Shown: positions 43,526 to 51,845 of the stretch, one piece after another | How positions within the stretch are numbered: the first letter of the stretch is position 1 | Layout: the number at the start of each line of letters is the position of its first letter | DNA from: Halalkalicoccus sp. NIPERK01 | Lineage (GTDB): Archaea > Halobacteriota > Halobacteria > Halobacteriales > Halalkalicoccaceae | DNA length: 64,000 nt | Direction: 5' to 3' | Assembly (NCBI RefSeq): GCF_030287405.1 | Contig: NZ_JASVVV010000004.1 | Span: 76,081-140,080, forward strand | Notes under the pieces: model-generated | The model's database searches: none | What the model was told of the DNA's origin: nothing | What the model saw: only the letters and a program-made list of their open reading frames with translations | Program-made: the position numbers and the translations under genes

Positions 43526-45703
43526 GTGGCGACGACCGATCCCTCGCGGTTCTTCCCGTACGACGCCCCTTACGAGAACCAGCGCGAGGCGATCGACCGG
43601 ATCGAGAACGCCCTCGCGCGCGGCCAGGACGTGCTCTTCGAGGGGGCCTGCGGGACCGGCAAGACGCTCTCGGCGCTCGTTCCCGCCCTCTCACACGCCC
43701 GCGAGACCGACAAGACCGTGGTGATCACGACGAACGTCCACCAGCAGATGCGCCAGTTCGTCGAGGAGGCTCGCGCGATAACGAAGGAGGAGGCGATCCG
43801 CGCGGTCGTCTTCAAGGGGAAGGCCTCGATGTGTCACATCGACGTGGGCTACGAGGAGTGTCAGGTGCTTCGCGATACGACACGCGACCTCGCCGAATCC
43901 GAGGTCGATAGGGCCCAACTCGAACGCAAGCAGGACGAACTCCTGGAGGAGAGCCAGGCGGGCGATCGGGGGGCCGCAGAGGCCCGAAGCGCCGTGATGG
44001 ACGAACTCGAATCAGTCGACGAGGAGGTTTCCGATCTCCGTGAGGAACCCACCTGCGAGCACTACTACAACAACCTGACCGGCGACACCGACGAGTTCTA
44101 CGCGTGGCTCTTCTCGGACGTGCGCACCCCCGACGACGTCTACGAGTACGCGGAACGCGAGGGGTTCTGTGGGTATGAGTTGTTGAAGGAGGGAATGGAG
44201 GGGGTCGATCTCGTGGTCTGTAACTACCACCACCTGCTCGATCCCGCCATCCGCGAGCAGTTCTTCCGGTGGCTGGACCGCGACCCCGAGGACGTGATCT
44301 GCGTCTTCGACGAGGCCCACAACATCGAGGACGCCGCCCGCGACCACGCGACCCGCACGCTGACGGAGAACACCCTCGACAGCGCGCTCGACGAGTGCGA
44401 GGACAGCGACGACCCCCGAAGCGGGGACGCCTTCGCCGTGCTCGCGGCCTTCCGCCGCGCGCTCGTCGCGACCTACGAGGACTCCTTTGGCTTCGGCGAA
44501 CGGGAGGGAGTCGGCGAGAACTGGGAGGACGTCCCGATCGCCAACGAGTCGGGCCGCGACGACCTCACGCTCGCCTTCCTCGAGGAGTATTCCGGCCGGG
44601 GGATCGACCGGGACCTAGAGAGCGCGCTGGCGTTCGGCGAGGAACTCGACGAGCGCTACGAAGAAGCGTATCGAAACGGCGAGGCCCAGACGCGTGCGGA
44701 GTGTCAGACACTGCAGGCCGCCGTGTTCGTCGAGGGCTGGCTCGACGACGGGGCGACGCTCGGCCAGTACCCCGTGATCTCGGTTCGTCGGGACGAGAGC
44801 ACGGATGAAGTCTACGGCCGGGCGGAACTCTACACCTGTATCCCCCGCGAGGTCGCCGCGAGCCTCTTTTCGAGCGTCCACGCGAGCGTGCTGATGAGCG
44901 CGACGCTGCGCCCGTTCGACGTCCTAGAGGACGTGCTGGGGCTCGAAGAGCCGATCCAGATGGCCTACGGGCTGGAGTTCCCCGAGGCGAATCGGCGGAC
45001 GTTCACGGTCGAGACGCCCGCGCTGTTCGCCAGCGAGCGCGACGATCCCGGGGTACAGGAGACGATCACGCGCGTGATCGAGGACGCGATCCGGATGACG
45101 CCCGGCAACTCCCTGATATTCTTCCCGAGCTACTACGAGGCCGAGCGCTACTACGGCCGGGTCGAGACCCGCGCGACGCCCTACCTCGATCGGCCCGGGG
45201 TGCGCGCCGAGGAGATCCGCCAGGAGTTCACCGGGAGCGAGTACGCCGCGCTGTTCACCTCGCTGTGGGGCACGCTCACCGAGGGGGTGAGCTTCGACGG
45301 CGACGACGCCCACACGGTGCTCGTCGTCGGGGTTCCCTATCCCCGTCTCGACGAGCGAATGGACGCCGTCCAGGACGCCTACCAGTCGGTCTACGGCGAC
45401 TCGAATCCCGACGCGGGCTGGGAGTACGCCGTCGAGATCCCCACTGTCAGGAAGACCAGACAGGCGCTCGGACGGGTGCTTCGCTCGCCCGAGGAGGTCG
45501 GCGTGCGAGCGCTCGTCGACAAACGCTACACGCAGACCGCCGAACGCGAGATGGGAAAATACAGCGTCCGGAGCGCGTTCCCGCCCGAGGAGCGCGCCGA
45601 ACTGATCGACGTCGCCCCCGAGAAACTCCAGTTCTCGATGCTCAACTTCTACGGCGATCACGACGCCTACGACGAACCACCGGAACCGCGCTTAGACGGG
45701 TAG
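43526..45703 (+). CDS. XPD/Rad3-family 5'-3' DNA helicase with Fe-S cluster
   Basis: A 725-residue superfamily 2 helicase. Walker A is EGACGTGKTLSAL (residues 39-51), the DEAH box is in VFDEAHNIEDAARDH, and motif VI is RQALGRVLRSPEEVG. Four cysteines, at 103, 112, 177 and 215, surround the first helicase domain and probably bind a 4Fe-4S cluster as in XPD; the second pair is separated from the first by a charged helical arch. Its role is likely nucleotide-excision-type repair or transcription-linked unwinding. It starts with GTG. Confidence 0.9.
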   Translation: MATTDPSRFFPYDAPYENQREAIDRIENALARGQDVLFEGACGTGKTLSALVPALSHARETDKTVVITTNVHQQMRQFVEEARAITKEEAIRAVVFKGKASMCHIDVGYEECQVLRDTTRDLAESEVDRAQLERKQDELLEESQAGDRGAAEARSAVMDELESVDEEVSDLREEPTCEHYYNNLTGDTDEFYAWLFSDVRTPDDVYEYAEREGFCGYELLKEGMEGVDLVVCNYHHLLDPAIREQFFRWLDRDPEDVICVFDEAHNIEDAARDHATRTLTENTLDSALDECEDSDDPRSGDAFAVLAAFRRALVATYEDSFGFGEREGVGENWEDVPIANESGRDDLTLAFLEEYSGRGIDRDLESALAFGEELDERYEEAYRNGEAQTRAECQTLQAAVFVEGWLDDGATLGQYPVISVRRDESTDEVYGRAELYTCIPREVAASLFSSVHASVLMSATLRPFDVLEDVLGLEEPIQMAYGLEFPEANRRTFTVETPALFASERDDPGVQETITRVIEDAIRMTPGNSLIFFPSYYEAERYYGRVETRATPYLDRPGVRAEEIRQEFTGSEYAALFTSLWGTLTEGVSFDGDDAHTVLVVGVPYPRLDERMDAVQDAYQSVYGDSNPDAGWEYAVEIPTVRKTRQALGRVLRSPEEVGVRALVDKRYTQTAEREMGKYSVRSAFPPEERAELIDVAPEKLQFSMLNFYGDHDAYDEPPEPRLDG

Positions 45704-46201
45704 CGAAAAGCGAGTGGCGACCTCCTTGTACGTCGCGTCCCAGAGGACGAGTTCGTTGACGGTCCACGTCACCGGTTCGATCGCCCACTCGCGGAGGCGT
45801 TCGCGCTCGGCGGCGGTGCCGCCGTGGGCCAGCGTCACGTGGGGGACGTACCCCTCGCCGTCGATCCCCTCGATCGGCTCGAATGTCTCACAGAGGCGTT
45901 CGTTGAGCGCGTGGAGCGCGGGGCTCTCGACGGCGAGGTAGACGACGGGCAGGTCGCCGTGGGTCGGCCGTTCGAACGTCTCGATCCCGGTCACCCGGGC
46001 CTCGAACGGCGGGGTGCCGGCGATCGCACGGCGGACCGCCGGGACGAGGCGCGCGTACTCCGCCGGCGTGTGTTCGCCGAGGCGTTTGACCCCGAGCGTG
46101 TGGGTCCTGCGGACCCGATCGAACGTGTAGAGGGCGGGTTCGAGGTCGCCCGCGAGGCGCTTTACCTGCCCCGGAACCGGGACGTTCAGGCTGATCGGCA
46201 C
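45692..46201 (-). CDS. thpR: RNA 2',3'-cyclic phosphodiesterase (ThpR, 2H family)
   Basis: A 169-residue 2H phosphoesterase. Both H-x-T motifs are present: THTLGVKRLGEHTP (His-Thr) and GYVPHVTLAHGG. These motifs form the catalytic pair that opens 2',3'-cyclic phosphate RNA ends; the bacterial homologue also ligates 2'-5' in vitro. The GTG at 46201 is one base past the stop of the upstream mini-membrane gene (TAGTG), so the two are coupled. Confidence 0.87.
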   Translation of the reverse strand: MPISLNVPVPGQVKRLAGDLEPALYTFDRVRRTHTLGVKRLGEHTPAEYARLVPAVRRAIAGTPPFEARVTGIETFERPTHGDLPVVYLAVESPALHALNERLCETFEPIEGIDGEGYVPHVTLAHGGTAAERERLREWAIEPVTWTVNELVLWDATYKEVATRFSLPV

Positions 46202-46383
46202 TACCGCTGTCGGACGTACCACAGCAGGATAAGCACGATGATCAACAGGGCGATCGGCGACCGACTGAACACGGGCAGAAGCCCGACGACGGCGTCGACC
46301 AGTTCGAGAACCAACAACGCGACCACCAACACGAGGATCACCGTCAACAGCGCCTCGGCGTCGAGTCTGCCGCGCACGTCCAT
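46201..46383 (-). CDS. small two-helix membrane protein (60 aa)
   Basis: A 60-residue ORF with two hydrophobic runs, ALLTVILVLVVALLVLELVD and IALLIIVLILLWYV, and a basic end. Upstream lies TTTTATCC, about 25 bases from ATG 46383 on the minus strand. Its stop overlaps the thpR start by one base. Unknown function; resembles many single-gene haloarchaeal membrane proteins. Confidence 0.65.
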   Translation of the reverse strand: MDVRGRLDAEALLTVILVLVVALLVLELVDAVVGLLPVFSRSPIALLIIVLILLWYVRQR

Positions 46384-46403
46384 ATATTTCGGTTGTGGTT
46401 TTA

Positions 46404-46411
46404 GGATAAAA
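46404..46411 (-). promoter_or_regulatory. TATA element of the small membrane protein/thpR unit
   Basis: TTTTATCC on the minus strand, about 25 bases before ATG 46383. Confidence 0.5.
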
Positions 46412-46443
46412 AAATCGTCGCAACGGATCGTCGAGCCGGAAGG

Positions 46444-46452
46444 CTTTAATAG
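46444..46452 (+). promoter_or_regulatory. TATA element before the arginine-rich short ORF
   Basis: TTTAATAGG lies about 28 bases before ATG 46476, the spacing of a leaderless haloarchaeal promoter; it is distinct from the argG promoter. Confidence 0.5.
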
Positions 46453-46475
46453 GGCCAACGGTGTTGGTTCGGGTA

Positions 46476-46631
46476 ATGAGCGAGACGGCCGCCACGGACT
46501 CGTTTCCCGCCGTGAGCGCCGCCGCCGTCTCCCGGGGCGTGGCCCCGCGCTCGTGGCCCGTAGCGCCGCGTGCATCACCCGCGCAGGCCGTAGCCCCGCG
46601 CGCCCGACGACCGCGACCGGGCCTCCTCTAG
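46476..46631 (+). CDS. arginine-rich leader-like short ORF upstream of argG (51 aa)
   Basis: An ATG-started 51-residue ORF, MSETAATDSFPAVSAAAVSR then GVAPRSWPVAPRASPAQAV and a final ARRPRPGLL. It contains seven arginines in the last 32 residues with several CGA codons, and it is not acidic like normal haloarchaeal proteins. Its own TATA box places the transcription start near its ATG. Between its stop and argG lies a T-rich run (46717-46725) that could end transcription. It may be an arginine-sensing leader peptide; equally it may be a non-functional ORF. Confidence 0.4.
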   Translation: MSETAATDSFPAVSAAAVSRGVAPRSWPVAPRASPAQAVAPRARRPRPGLL

Positions 46632-46741
46632 GCCCACCACTATCCTCATCCCGATTCCGACGACTTCGCCCACCAGACGATTCGCCTGCGTTTCCGGTTA
46701 GCGACGCCTCTGCGCTTATTTTTCACGATTAAAAAGGAAGA

Positions 46742-46747
46742 ATTTAT
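46742..46747 (+). promoter_or_regulatory. probable TATA element of argG
   Basis: ATTTAT in the AT-rich stretch 46730-46748 lies about 32 bases before the argG ATG (46777). ATTAAAAAGG just upstream may be a second element or a regulator site. Confidence 0.45.
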
Positions 46748-46776
46748 GTCCCCGTAGGCGCTCGGTTCAAGCAACG

Positions 46777-48024
46777 ATGGAACGCGTGGCACTCGCCTTT
46801 TCAGGGGGACTGGATACGACCGTCTGCGTACCGCTGCTCGAGGAGGAGTACGGCTACGACGAGGTGATCGGCGTCACCGTCGACGTCGGCCAGCCCGAAG
46901 CGGAGTTCGCCGAGGCCGAGGAGACCGCCGAGGCGCTCGGTCTCGAGAACCACGTCGTCGACGCCAAATCGGAGTTCGCCGAGACGTGTTTCAGTGCCGT
47001 AAAAGCGAACGCGACCTACCAGGGATATCCCTTGGGTACGGCACTCGCGCGCCCGGTGATCGCACAGGCCATCCTTGAGGTCGCCGAGGAACACGGCTGT
47101 TCGGCGCTCGCCCACGGCTGTACGGGCAAGGGCAACGACCAGCTCCGGTTCGAGGCGGTCTGGCGCGGCTCGGACATGGAGGTCATCGCGCCCGTGCGCG
47201 AACTCGGGCTCACCCGCGAGTGGGAGATCGAGTACGCCGACGAGAAGGATCTACCCGTGGAGGCGGGCAACGAGGGCGTCTGGTCGATCGACACGAACCT
47301 CTGGAGCCGCTCGGTCGAAGGGGGACAGTTGGAGGAGCCGAGCTACGTGCCTCCGGAGGAGATCTACGACTGGACCGCCGAACCAACTGCTGAAACGGAA
47401 CTCGTCGAGATCGAGTTCGACGAGGGAGTGCCGGTCGCGGTGGATGGCGAGGAGATGGACGGGGTCGAGTTGATCGAGCACCTCAACGAGGTCGCGGGCG
47501 CCCACGGCGTCGGCCGGACCGACCTCATGGAGGACCGCATGCTCGGGCTGAAAGTGCGCGAGAACTACGAGCACCCCGCGGCGACCGTGTTGCTCAACGC
47601 CCACGAAGCATTGGAGGACCTCGTCCTGACGAAGGGCGAGCGCTCCTTTAAGGTCGGCGTCGACCACGAGTGGTCCGAAAAGGCCTACGAGGGGCTGCTG
47701 TTCGCCCCGCTCGTCAAGGCCCTGAACGGCTTCATCGACGAGACCCAGACGAAGGTGACGGGGACGGTGACGATCAAGTTCGAGGGCGGAAAAGCCCGTC
47801 CGGTAGGAAGGGAAAGCGAGTTCGCGGTCTACTCCGCGAGCGCGGCCTCGTTCAACACCGAGACCGTCGACGGGATCGCACAGGAGGACGCCACCGGCGT
47901 CGCGAAGTACCACGGCCTGCAGGAACGCCTCGCGAATGCGGTCGAGGCCGACGTGGGCGGAAAGACGCCCGCCGTGACCGACGGCGGGGACGCGGGCGAA
48001 AGCGGGAACGGGGAGGACGAGTAG
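46777..48024 (+). CDS. argG: argininosuccinate synthase
   Basis: A 415-residue enzyme that joins citrulline and aspartate with ATP. The PP-loop is near the N-terminus, AFSGGLDTTVCVPL, and the substrate loops ALAHGCTGKGNDQLRFE and IDTNLWSRSVEGGQLE are conserved. The C-terminus is acidic and Gly-rich (DGGDAGESGNGEDE), as is common in haloarchaeal ArgG. argH follows one base after the stop, so they form a pair like argGH elsewhere. Confidence 0.96.
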   Translation: MERVALAFSGGLDTTVCVPLLEEEYGYDEVIGVTVDVGQPEAEFAEAEETAEALGLENHVVDAKSEFAETCFSAVKANATYQGYPLGTALARPVIAQAILEVAEEHGCSALAHGCTGKGNDQLRFEAVWRGSDMEVIAPVRELGLTREWEIEYADEKDLPVEAGNEGVWSIDTNLWSRSVEGGQLEEPSYVPPEEIYDWTAEPTAETELVEIEFDEGVPVAVDGEEMDGVELIEHLNEVAGAHGVGRTDLMEDRMLGLKVRENYEHPAATVLLNAHEALEDLVLTKGERSFKVGVDHEWSEKAYEGLLFAPLVKALNGFIDETQTKVTGTVTIKFEGGKARPVGRESEFAVYSASAASFNTETVDGIAQEDATGVAKYHGLQERLANAVEADVGGKTPAVTDGGDAGESGNGEDE

Positions 48025-48025
48025 A

Positions 48026-49474
48026 ATGGACGGGGAATCCGGGGACGTGGTCCGCCGCGAGCGCTTCAGCGGCGGCCCCGCTCGCGGGTTCCTCTCCTCG
48101 ATGGGTGCGGATAAACGGATCTTCGAGGCCGATCTAGCGGTCGATCGGGCGCACGTCGTGATGCTCGCCGAGCAGGGGATCGTTTCCGAGGAGGAGGCCG
48201 ACGAGATCCTCGGGGCGCTCTCGGAGGTCGAGGCCGCGGGCTACGACGCGCTGCCCGACGGCGAGGACGTCCACGCCGCGATCGAGACGGGCGTGATCGA
48301 TTCCATTGGACCGGTCGGCGGAAAGATGCACACCGCCCGCTCGCGCAACGACGAGGTGGTGACCTGCATCCGCTACCGGCTGCGCGAGGACCTCGTCGAG
48401 GCCCTCGAAGCGACGCTGGCGTTCCGCGAGGCGCTCGTCGAGGCCGCCGGAGAGCATACAGAAACGCTGATGCCCGGCTACACCCACCTCCAGCCGGCCC
48501 AGCCGACGACGGTCGCCCACTGGCTCCTGTCGTACGAGGGGGCGGTGGCGCGCGACACCGAACGCCTGCTCGACGCCTATAGTCGGGTGAACCGCTGCCC
48601 GCTGGGGGCGGCGGCCTTCGCGGGCACGCCGTTCGACATCGATCGCGAGCGCACCGCGGAGCTGCTGGGCTTCGAGTCAGTACTCGAAAACTCGATGGAC
48701 GCCTCCTCGACGCGGGACTTCCTCGTCGAGGTGATCGGAACGCTCGCGACCCTCGCGACGACGCTGTCCGGGATGGCCGAGGACCTGATCATCTTCGCGA
48801 ACAGGGGGTACGTGGAGCTCTCGGACGACTACGCCTCGACCTCCTCGATCATGCCCCAGAAGAAGAACCCCGATACCCTAGAGCTGGTACGGGCGACCGC
48901 GGGCGACGCCTCCTCGGGCCTATCGGGGCTGCTGACGACGCTCAAAGGCCTACCGAGAGCCTACAACCGCGACCTCCAGCGCGCGACCCCGTACGCGTGG
49001 GAGACGGTCGACGCCGTGTGCGAGGCGACGACCGTCGCGGCCGGCGCGGTCGCGACCGCCGGGTGGAACGAGGGGATTCTGAGGGAAGCCGCCGGCGAGG
49101 GCTTCTCGACCGCGACCGGGGTCGCCGACGCGCTCGCGATGGCGGGGTTGCCGTTCCGCACGGCGCACGAACTCGTCGCGCTCGCAGCCGAGAGCGGGAG
49201 CGACTACGCCGCCCTCGACGCGGCGAGCGAGGAGGTCCTCGGCGAGCCCCTCACGGAGCACGTCCCCCGCGAGGCGATCGAGGCGGCGCTCGACCCCGCG
49301 GAGAGCGTCGCGAGCCGGGACTCGCAGGGCGGGCCCGCGCCCGGGGCGGTCGAGGGGACGCTGACGGCGACACGGGCGGCACTCGCCGCCGACGAGACGG
49401 CCGTCGACGGGATCCGGAAGGCGCTCGATGCGGCCGCCAATGACCTGAACGAGGAGGTGCGGTCGTATGATTGA
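48026..49474 (+). CDS. argH: argininosuccinate lyase
   Basis: A 482-residue member of the fumarase/aspartase superfamily. The three conserved regions are the GPVGGKMHTARSRNDEV block, the GYTHLQPAQPTTVAHW block with the catalytic His, and the signature TSSIMPQKKNPDTLEL. It cleaves argininosuccinate to arginine and fumarate, the final step of the cluster. It is linked to argG by a one-base gap. Confidence 0.96.
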   Translation: MDGESGDVVRRERFSGGPARGFLSSMGADKRIFEADLAVDRAHVVMLAEQGIVSEEEADEILGALSEVEAAGYDALPDGEDVHAAIETGVIDSIGPVGGKMHTARSRNDEVVTCIRYRLREDLVEALEATLAFREALVEAAGEHTETLMPGYTHLQPAQPTTVAHWLLSYEGAVARDTERLLDAYSRVNRCPLGAAAFAGTPFDIDRERTAELLGFESVLENSMDASSTRDFLVEVIGTLATLATTLSGMAEDLIIFANRGYVELSDDYASTSSIMPQKKNPDTLELVRATAGDASSGLSGLLTTLKGLPRAYNRDLQRATPYAWETVDAVCEATTVAAGAVATAGWNEGILREAAGEGFSTATGVADALAMAGLPFRTAHELVALAAESGSDYAALDAASEEVLGEPLTEHVPREAIEAALDPAESVASRDSQGGPAPGAVEGTLTATRAALAADETAVDGIRKALDAAANDLNEEVRSYD

Positions 49475-49578
49475 GCGACCGCCCCGCCCGGGGCATGTAC
49501 ACACACCTCATCGCTGATACTCGCGGCGCGATTCGCGGCCTGACGGCTTTTCTGCACGCTTAGAGGGTACCATAGTCA

Positions 49579-49612
49579 TGTTAATTAAACGATAAATTCG
49601 ACGGGTTTAAGG
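49579..49612 (+). promoter_or_regulatory. AT-rich promoter region of the lysW-argXCBDEF operon
   Basis: TTAATTAAACGATAAATTCG followed by GGTTTAAGGT stands out in G+C-rich DNA just upstream of lysW. TATA candidates are TTAATTAA (49579-49588) and TTTAAG (49606-49611). Because lysW keeps a Shine-Dalgarno site, the upstream box, which leaves a leader, is the more likely one. ATTAAA-spacer-AATT is also seen before argG, suggesting shared control; this is a weak inference. Confidence 0.5.
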
Positions 49613-49629
49613 TGAGTCGCGGGATACGT

Positions 49630-49635
49630 GGAGGT
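49630..49635 (+). promoter_or_regulatory. Shine-Dalgarno site of lysW
   Basis: GGAGGT three bases before ATG 49639. Strong ribosome binding sites are uncommon at the head of haloarchaeal transcripts, so this argues that lysW has a leader and fixes its start, rejecting the in-frame upstream start at 49612. Confidence 0.6.
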
Positions 49636-49638
49636 ACA

Positions 49639-49824
49639 ATGGCAGACGACAGCACCATCACGGCGGAGGACCCCCTGACCGGCGACGAGATCGAGATTCC
49701 GGCCGACGTGGAGGTCGGCGAGATCATCGACAGTCCCGTGAGCGGGGCGGAACTCGAGGTCGTCTCGACGGATCCCGTCGAGCTCGAGGAAGCGCCCGAA
49801 CTCGAGGAAGACTGGGGCGAGTGA
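49639..49824 (+). CDS. lysW: amino-group carrier protein LysW/ArgW (cysteine-free)
   Basis: A 61-residue carrier. The C-terminal EEAPELEEDWGE ends in the conserved EDWGE, whose terminal Glu gamma-carboxyl is joined to the amino group of glutamate (or 2-aminoadipate) by ArgX/LysX. The family's zinc-binding CxxC pairs are absent: DPLTGDEIEI and DSPVSGAELEVV stand at their positions and there is no Cys at all. It heads the operon that makes ornithine on the carrier. Its stop and the next tiny ORF's start overlap as TGATG. Confidence 0.88.
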   Translation: MADDSTITAEDPLTGDEIEIPADVEVGEIIDSPVSGAELEVVSTDPVELEEAPELEEDWGE

Positions 49825-49868
49825 TGGCGACGGCCGGCGACAGCGCGAACGCGATCGAACAGCAATGA
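49824..49868 (+). CDS. 14-codon coupling ORF between lysW and argX
   Basis: ATG at 49824, overlapping the lysW stop by one base (TGATG); encodes MATAGDSANAIEQQ and stops at 49866-49868, which in turn overlaps the next ORF's ATG (ATGA). Too short for a folded protein. Its chained start and stop suggest a translational bridge along the operon. Confidence 0.35.
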   Translation: MATAGDSANAIEQQ

Positions 49869-49924
49869 ACACCGACACAGTAACCCGCTTTCTGGCCCGC
49901 CCGAGGCGGAGTCAACACGAATGA
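49865..49924 (+). CDS. 19-codon arginine-containing coupling ORF before argX
   Basis: ATG at 49865 overlapping the previous stop by four bases; encodes MNTDTVTRFLARPRRSQHE with four arginines, and its TGA at 49922-49924 overlaps the argX ATG (ATGA). With the previous ORF it covers all the bases between lysW and argX, so ribosomes could pass continuously from lysW to argX. Confidence 0.4.
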   Translation: MNTDTVTRFLARPRRSQHE

Positions 49925-50787
49925 ACGTAGGTATCCTCTACTCCCGGATCCGCAAAGACGAGAAGCTCCTGCTCAACGAGCTTCGCGAGCGCGACCACGA
50001 GATCACGAAGATCGACGTGCGAAAACAGCAGTTCAACGTCCACGACCCGCCGGAGATCTTCGAGGGCGTCGACATCGTGCTCGATCGGTGTCTGGCGACC
50101 AGCCGGAGCCTCTACGTGACGCGCTTCTGTGAGGCCTACGGGCTCCCCGTGGTCAACGGCCCCGACACCGCGGAGACCTGCGCCGACAAGGTGAAAAACA
50201 GCCTCGCGCTCGCGAGCGCGGGCGTCCCGACGCCCGATACCGACGTCGCGTTCACCACCGAGGCCGCCCTCGAAAGCATCGAGCGCTTCGGCTACCCCTG
50301 CGTTCTCAAGCCCGTCATGGGGTCGTGGGGGCGGCTGATGGCCAAACTCGAGTCGCGCTCGGCCGCCGAGGCGGTCCTCGAGCACAAGGAGACGCTGGGT
50401 CACTACGAGCACAAGGTGTTCTACATCCAGGAGTTCGTCGCCAAACCCGACCGCGATATTCGAGTGGTGGCCGTCGACGGCGAACCGATCGCCGCGATGG
50501 CCCGTTCCTCCGAGCACTGGCTGACCAACGCGGCGAAAGGGGCCGAAACCGAGGTGTTCGAGCCCGACGCGGAGGCCCTGGAACTGGTCGCGCGCGCGAG
50601 CGACGCGGTCGGCGGCGGCCTGCTCGGGATCGACCTGATGGAGACCGAGGAGGGATACACCGTCCACGAGGTCAACCACACCGTCGAGTTCAAGGCGCTC
50701 AACGAGGTCGTCGACGTCGACGTGCCCTCGAAGGTGGTCGACTGGCTCGAAGCACAGGTCCCGGCCGAGGCAGAGGTGACCGTCTGA
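49921..50787 (+). CDS. argX: glutamate--LysW ligase ArgX
   Basis: A 288-residue ATP-grasp ligase of the RimK/LysX group. It has an N-terminal pre-ATP-grasp domain, VLKPVMGSWGRLMAKL (the flexible ATP-binding loop), FYIQEFVAKPDRDIRV, and the metal-binding end GGGLLGIDLMETEEGYTVHEVNHT. It attaches glutamate to the C-terminal Glu of LysW. The position in an arg cluster argues for glutamate rather than 2-aminoadipate as substrate, although many such enzymes do both. The stop overlaps argC as TGATG. Confidence 0.92.
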   Translation: MNVGILYSRIRKDEKLLLNELRERDHEITKIDVRKQQFNVHDPPEIFEGVDIVLDRCLATSRSLYVTRFCEAYGLPVVNGPDTAETCADKVKNSLALASAGVPTPDTDVAFTTEAALESIERFGYPCVLKPVMGSWGRLMAKLESRSAAEAVLEHKETLGHYEHKVFYIQEFVAKPDRDIRVVAVDGEPIAAMARSSEHWLTNAAKGAETEVFEPDAEALELVARASDAVGGGLLGIDLMETEEGYTVHEVNHTVEFKALNEVVDVDVPSKVVDWLEAQVPAEAEVTV

Positions 50788-51845
50788 TGGCGGACGGGGA
50801 GAGTTCGGAAGCGCTCAGCGCGGGCGTCGTCGGCGGGAGCGGGTTTACGGGCGGGGAGCTTCTCAGGCTCCTGGACGGACACCCGAACTTCGAGATCGCA
50901 CAGGCGACGAGCCGATCCTACGAAAACAAGACCATCGGCTCGGTCCACCCCAACCTGCGGGGGCGAACGCTTCGTTTCTCGGATCCCACGGATCTCGAGT
51001 CGGTGGACGTGCTCTTCGCGGCGACTCCTCACGGCGTGTCGATGGAGCGCATCGACGCCTTCGAGGACGCGGCCGATACGGTCGTGGACCTCTCGGCCGA
51101 CTTTCGGCTCGACACGGAAGAACAGTACGAGGAGTGGTACGACGGCCACAGCGCGCCGGAGTACCTCGAGAAGAGTGTCTACGCGCTGCCCGAGCGCTAT
51201 CGCGAGGAGCTTCCGGGTGCCGAGTTGATCGCCTCGGGGGGCTGTAACGCCACCGCGACGATGCTCGGACTCGGCCCGCTGTTCGACGCCGGACTGCTCT
51301 CGGGCGACGAGCAGGTCGTCGTCGACGTGAAGGTCGGCTCCTCCGAGGGAGGTTCGGGCGGCGGCGCGGCCTCCTCGCACCCCGAGCGCTCGGGGATCGT
51401 CCGGCCCTACGCGCCGACGAGCCACCGCCACGAGGCCGAGATCGAACAGGAGTTCGGGATTTCAGTGTCCTTCACCGTCCACGCGGTCGACATGATCCGC
51501 GGGGCGAGCGCGACCTGCCACGTCTTTCCCGACGGGCCGGTCTCGAAGAAGGAGCTGTGGGGTGCGTACCGCGAGAGCTACGCCGACGAGCCGTTCATGC
51601 GGATCGCTTCCGGTGGTGGTGGCGTCTATCGCTACCCCGAACCGAAGGCCGTCGCCGGGACGAACTACGGCGACGTGGGCTTCGAGCTCGATCCAGCTAA
51701 TAGGAGAATCGTCGTCTTCTCGGCGATCGACAACATGATGAAGGGCTCGGCGGGTCAGGCGGTTCACGCCGCGAACGTCGCGCTCGGACTCGAGGAGACG
51801 GCGGGCTTGGAGTTCCAGGGCCTGCATCCCGTGGGGGCTCCATAA
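50787..51845 (+). CDS. argC: [LysW]-glutamyl phosphate reductase ArgC
   Basis: A 352-residue NADPH-dependent semialdehyde dehydrogenase. The Rossmann GVVGGSGFTGGELLRLL opens the protein, the catalytic Cys is in IASGGCNATATMLGL, and the conserved His region is VSFTVHAVDMIRGASATCHV. It reduces the carrier-bound acyl phosphate to the aldehyde. The ATG overlaps argX by one base. It ends TAATG, and the orphan ATGAC there is likely a relic of the old argB start. Confidence 0.94.
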   Translation: MADGESSEALSAGVVGGSGFTGGELLRLLDGHPNFEIAQATSRSYENKTIGSVHPNLRGRTLRFSDPTDLESVDVLFAATPHGVSMERIDAFEDAADTVVDLSADFRLDTEEQYEEWYDGHSAPEYLEKSVYALPERYREELPGAELIASGGCNATATMLGLGPLFDAGLLSGDEQVVVDVKVGSSEGGSGGGAASSHPERSGIVRPYAPTSHRHEAEIEQEFGISVSFTVHAVDMIRGASATCHVFPDGPVSKKELWGAYRESYADEPFMRIASGGGGVYRYPEPKAVAGTNYGDVGFELDPANRRIVVFSAIDNMMKGSAGQAVHAANVALGLEETAGLEFQGLHPVGAP

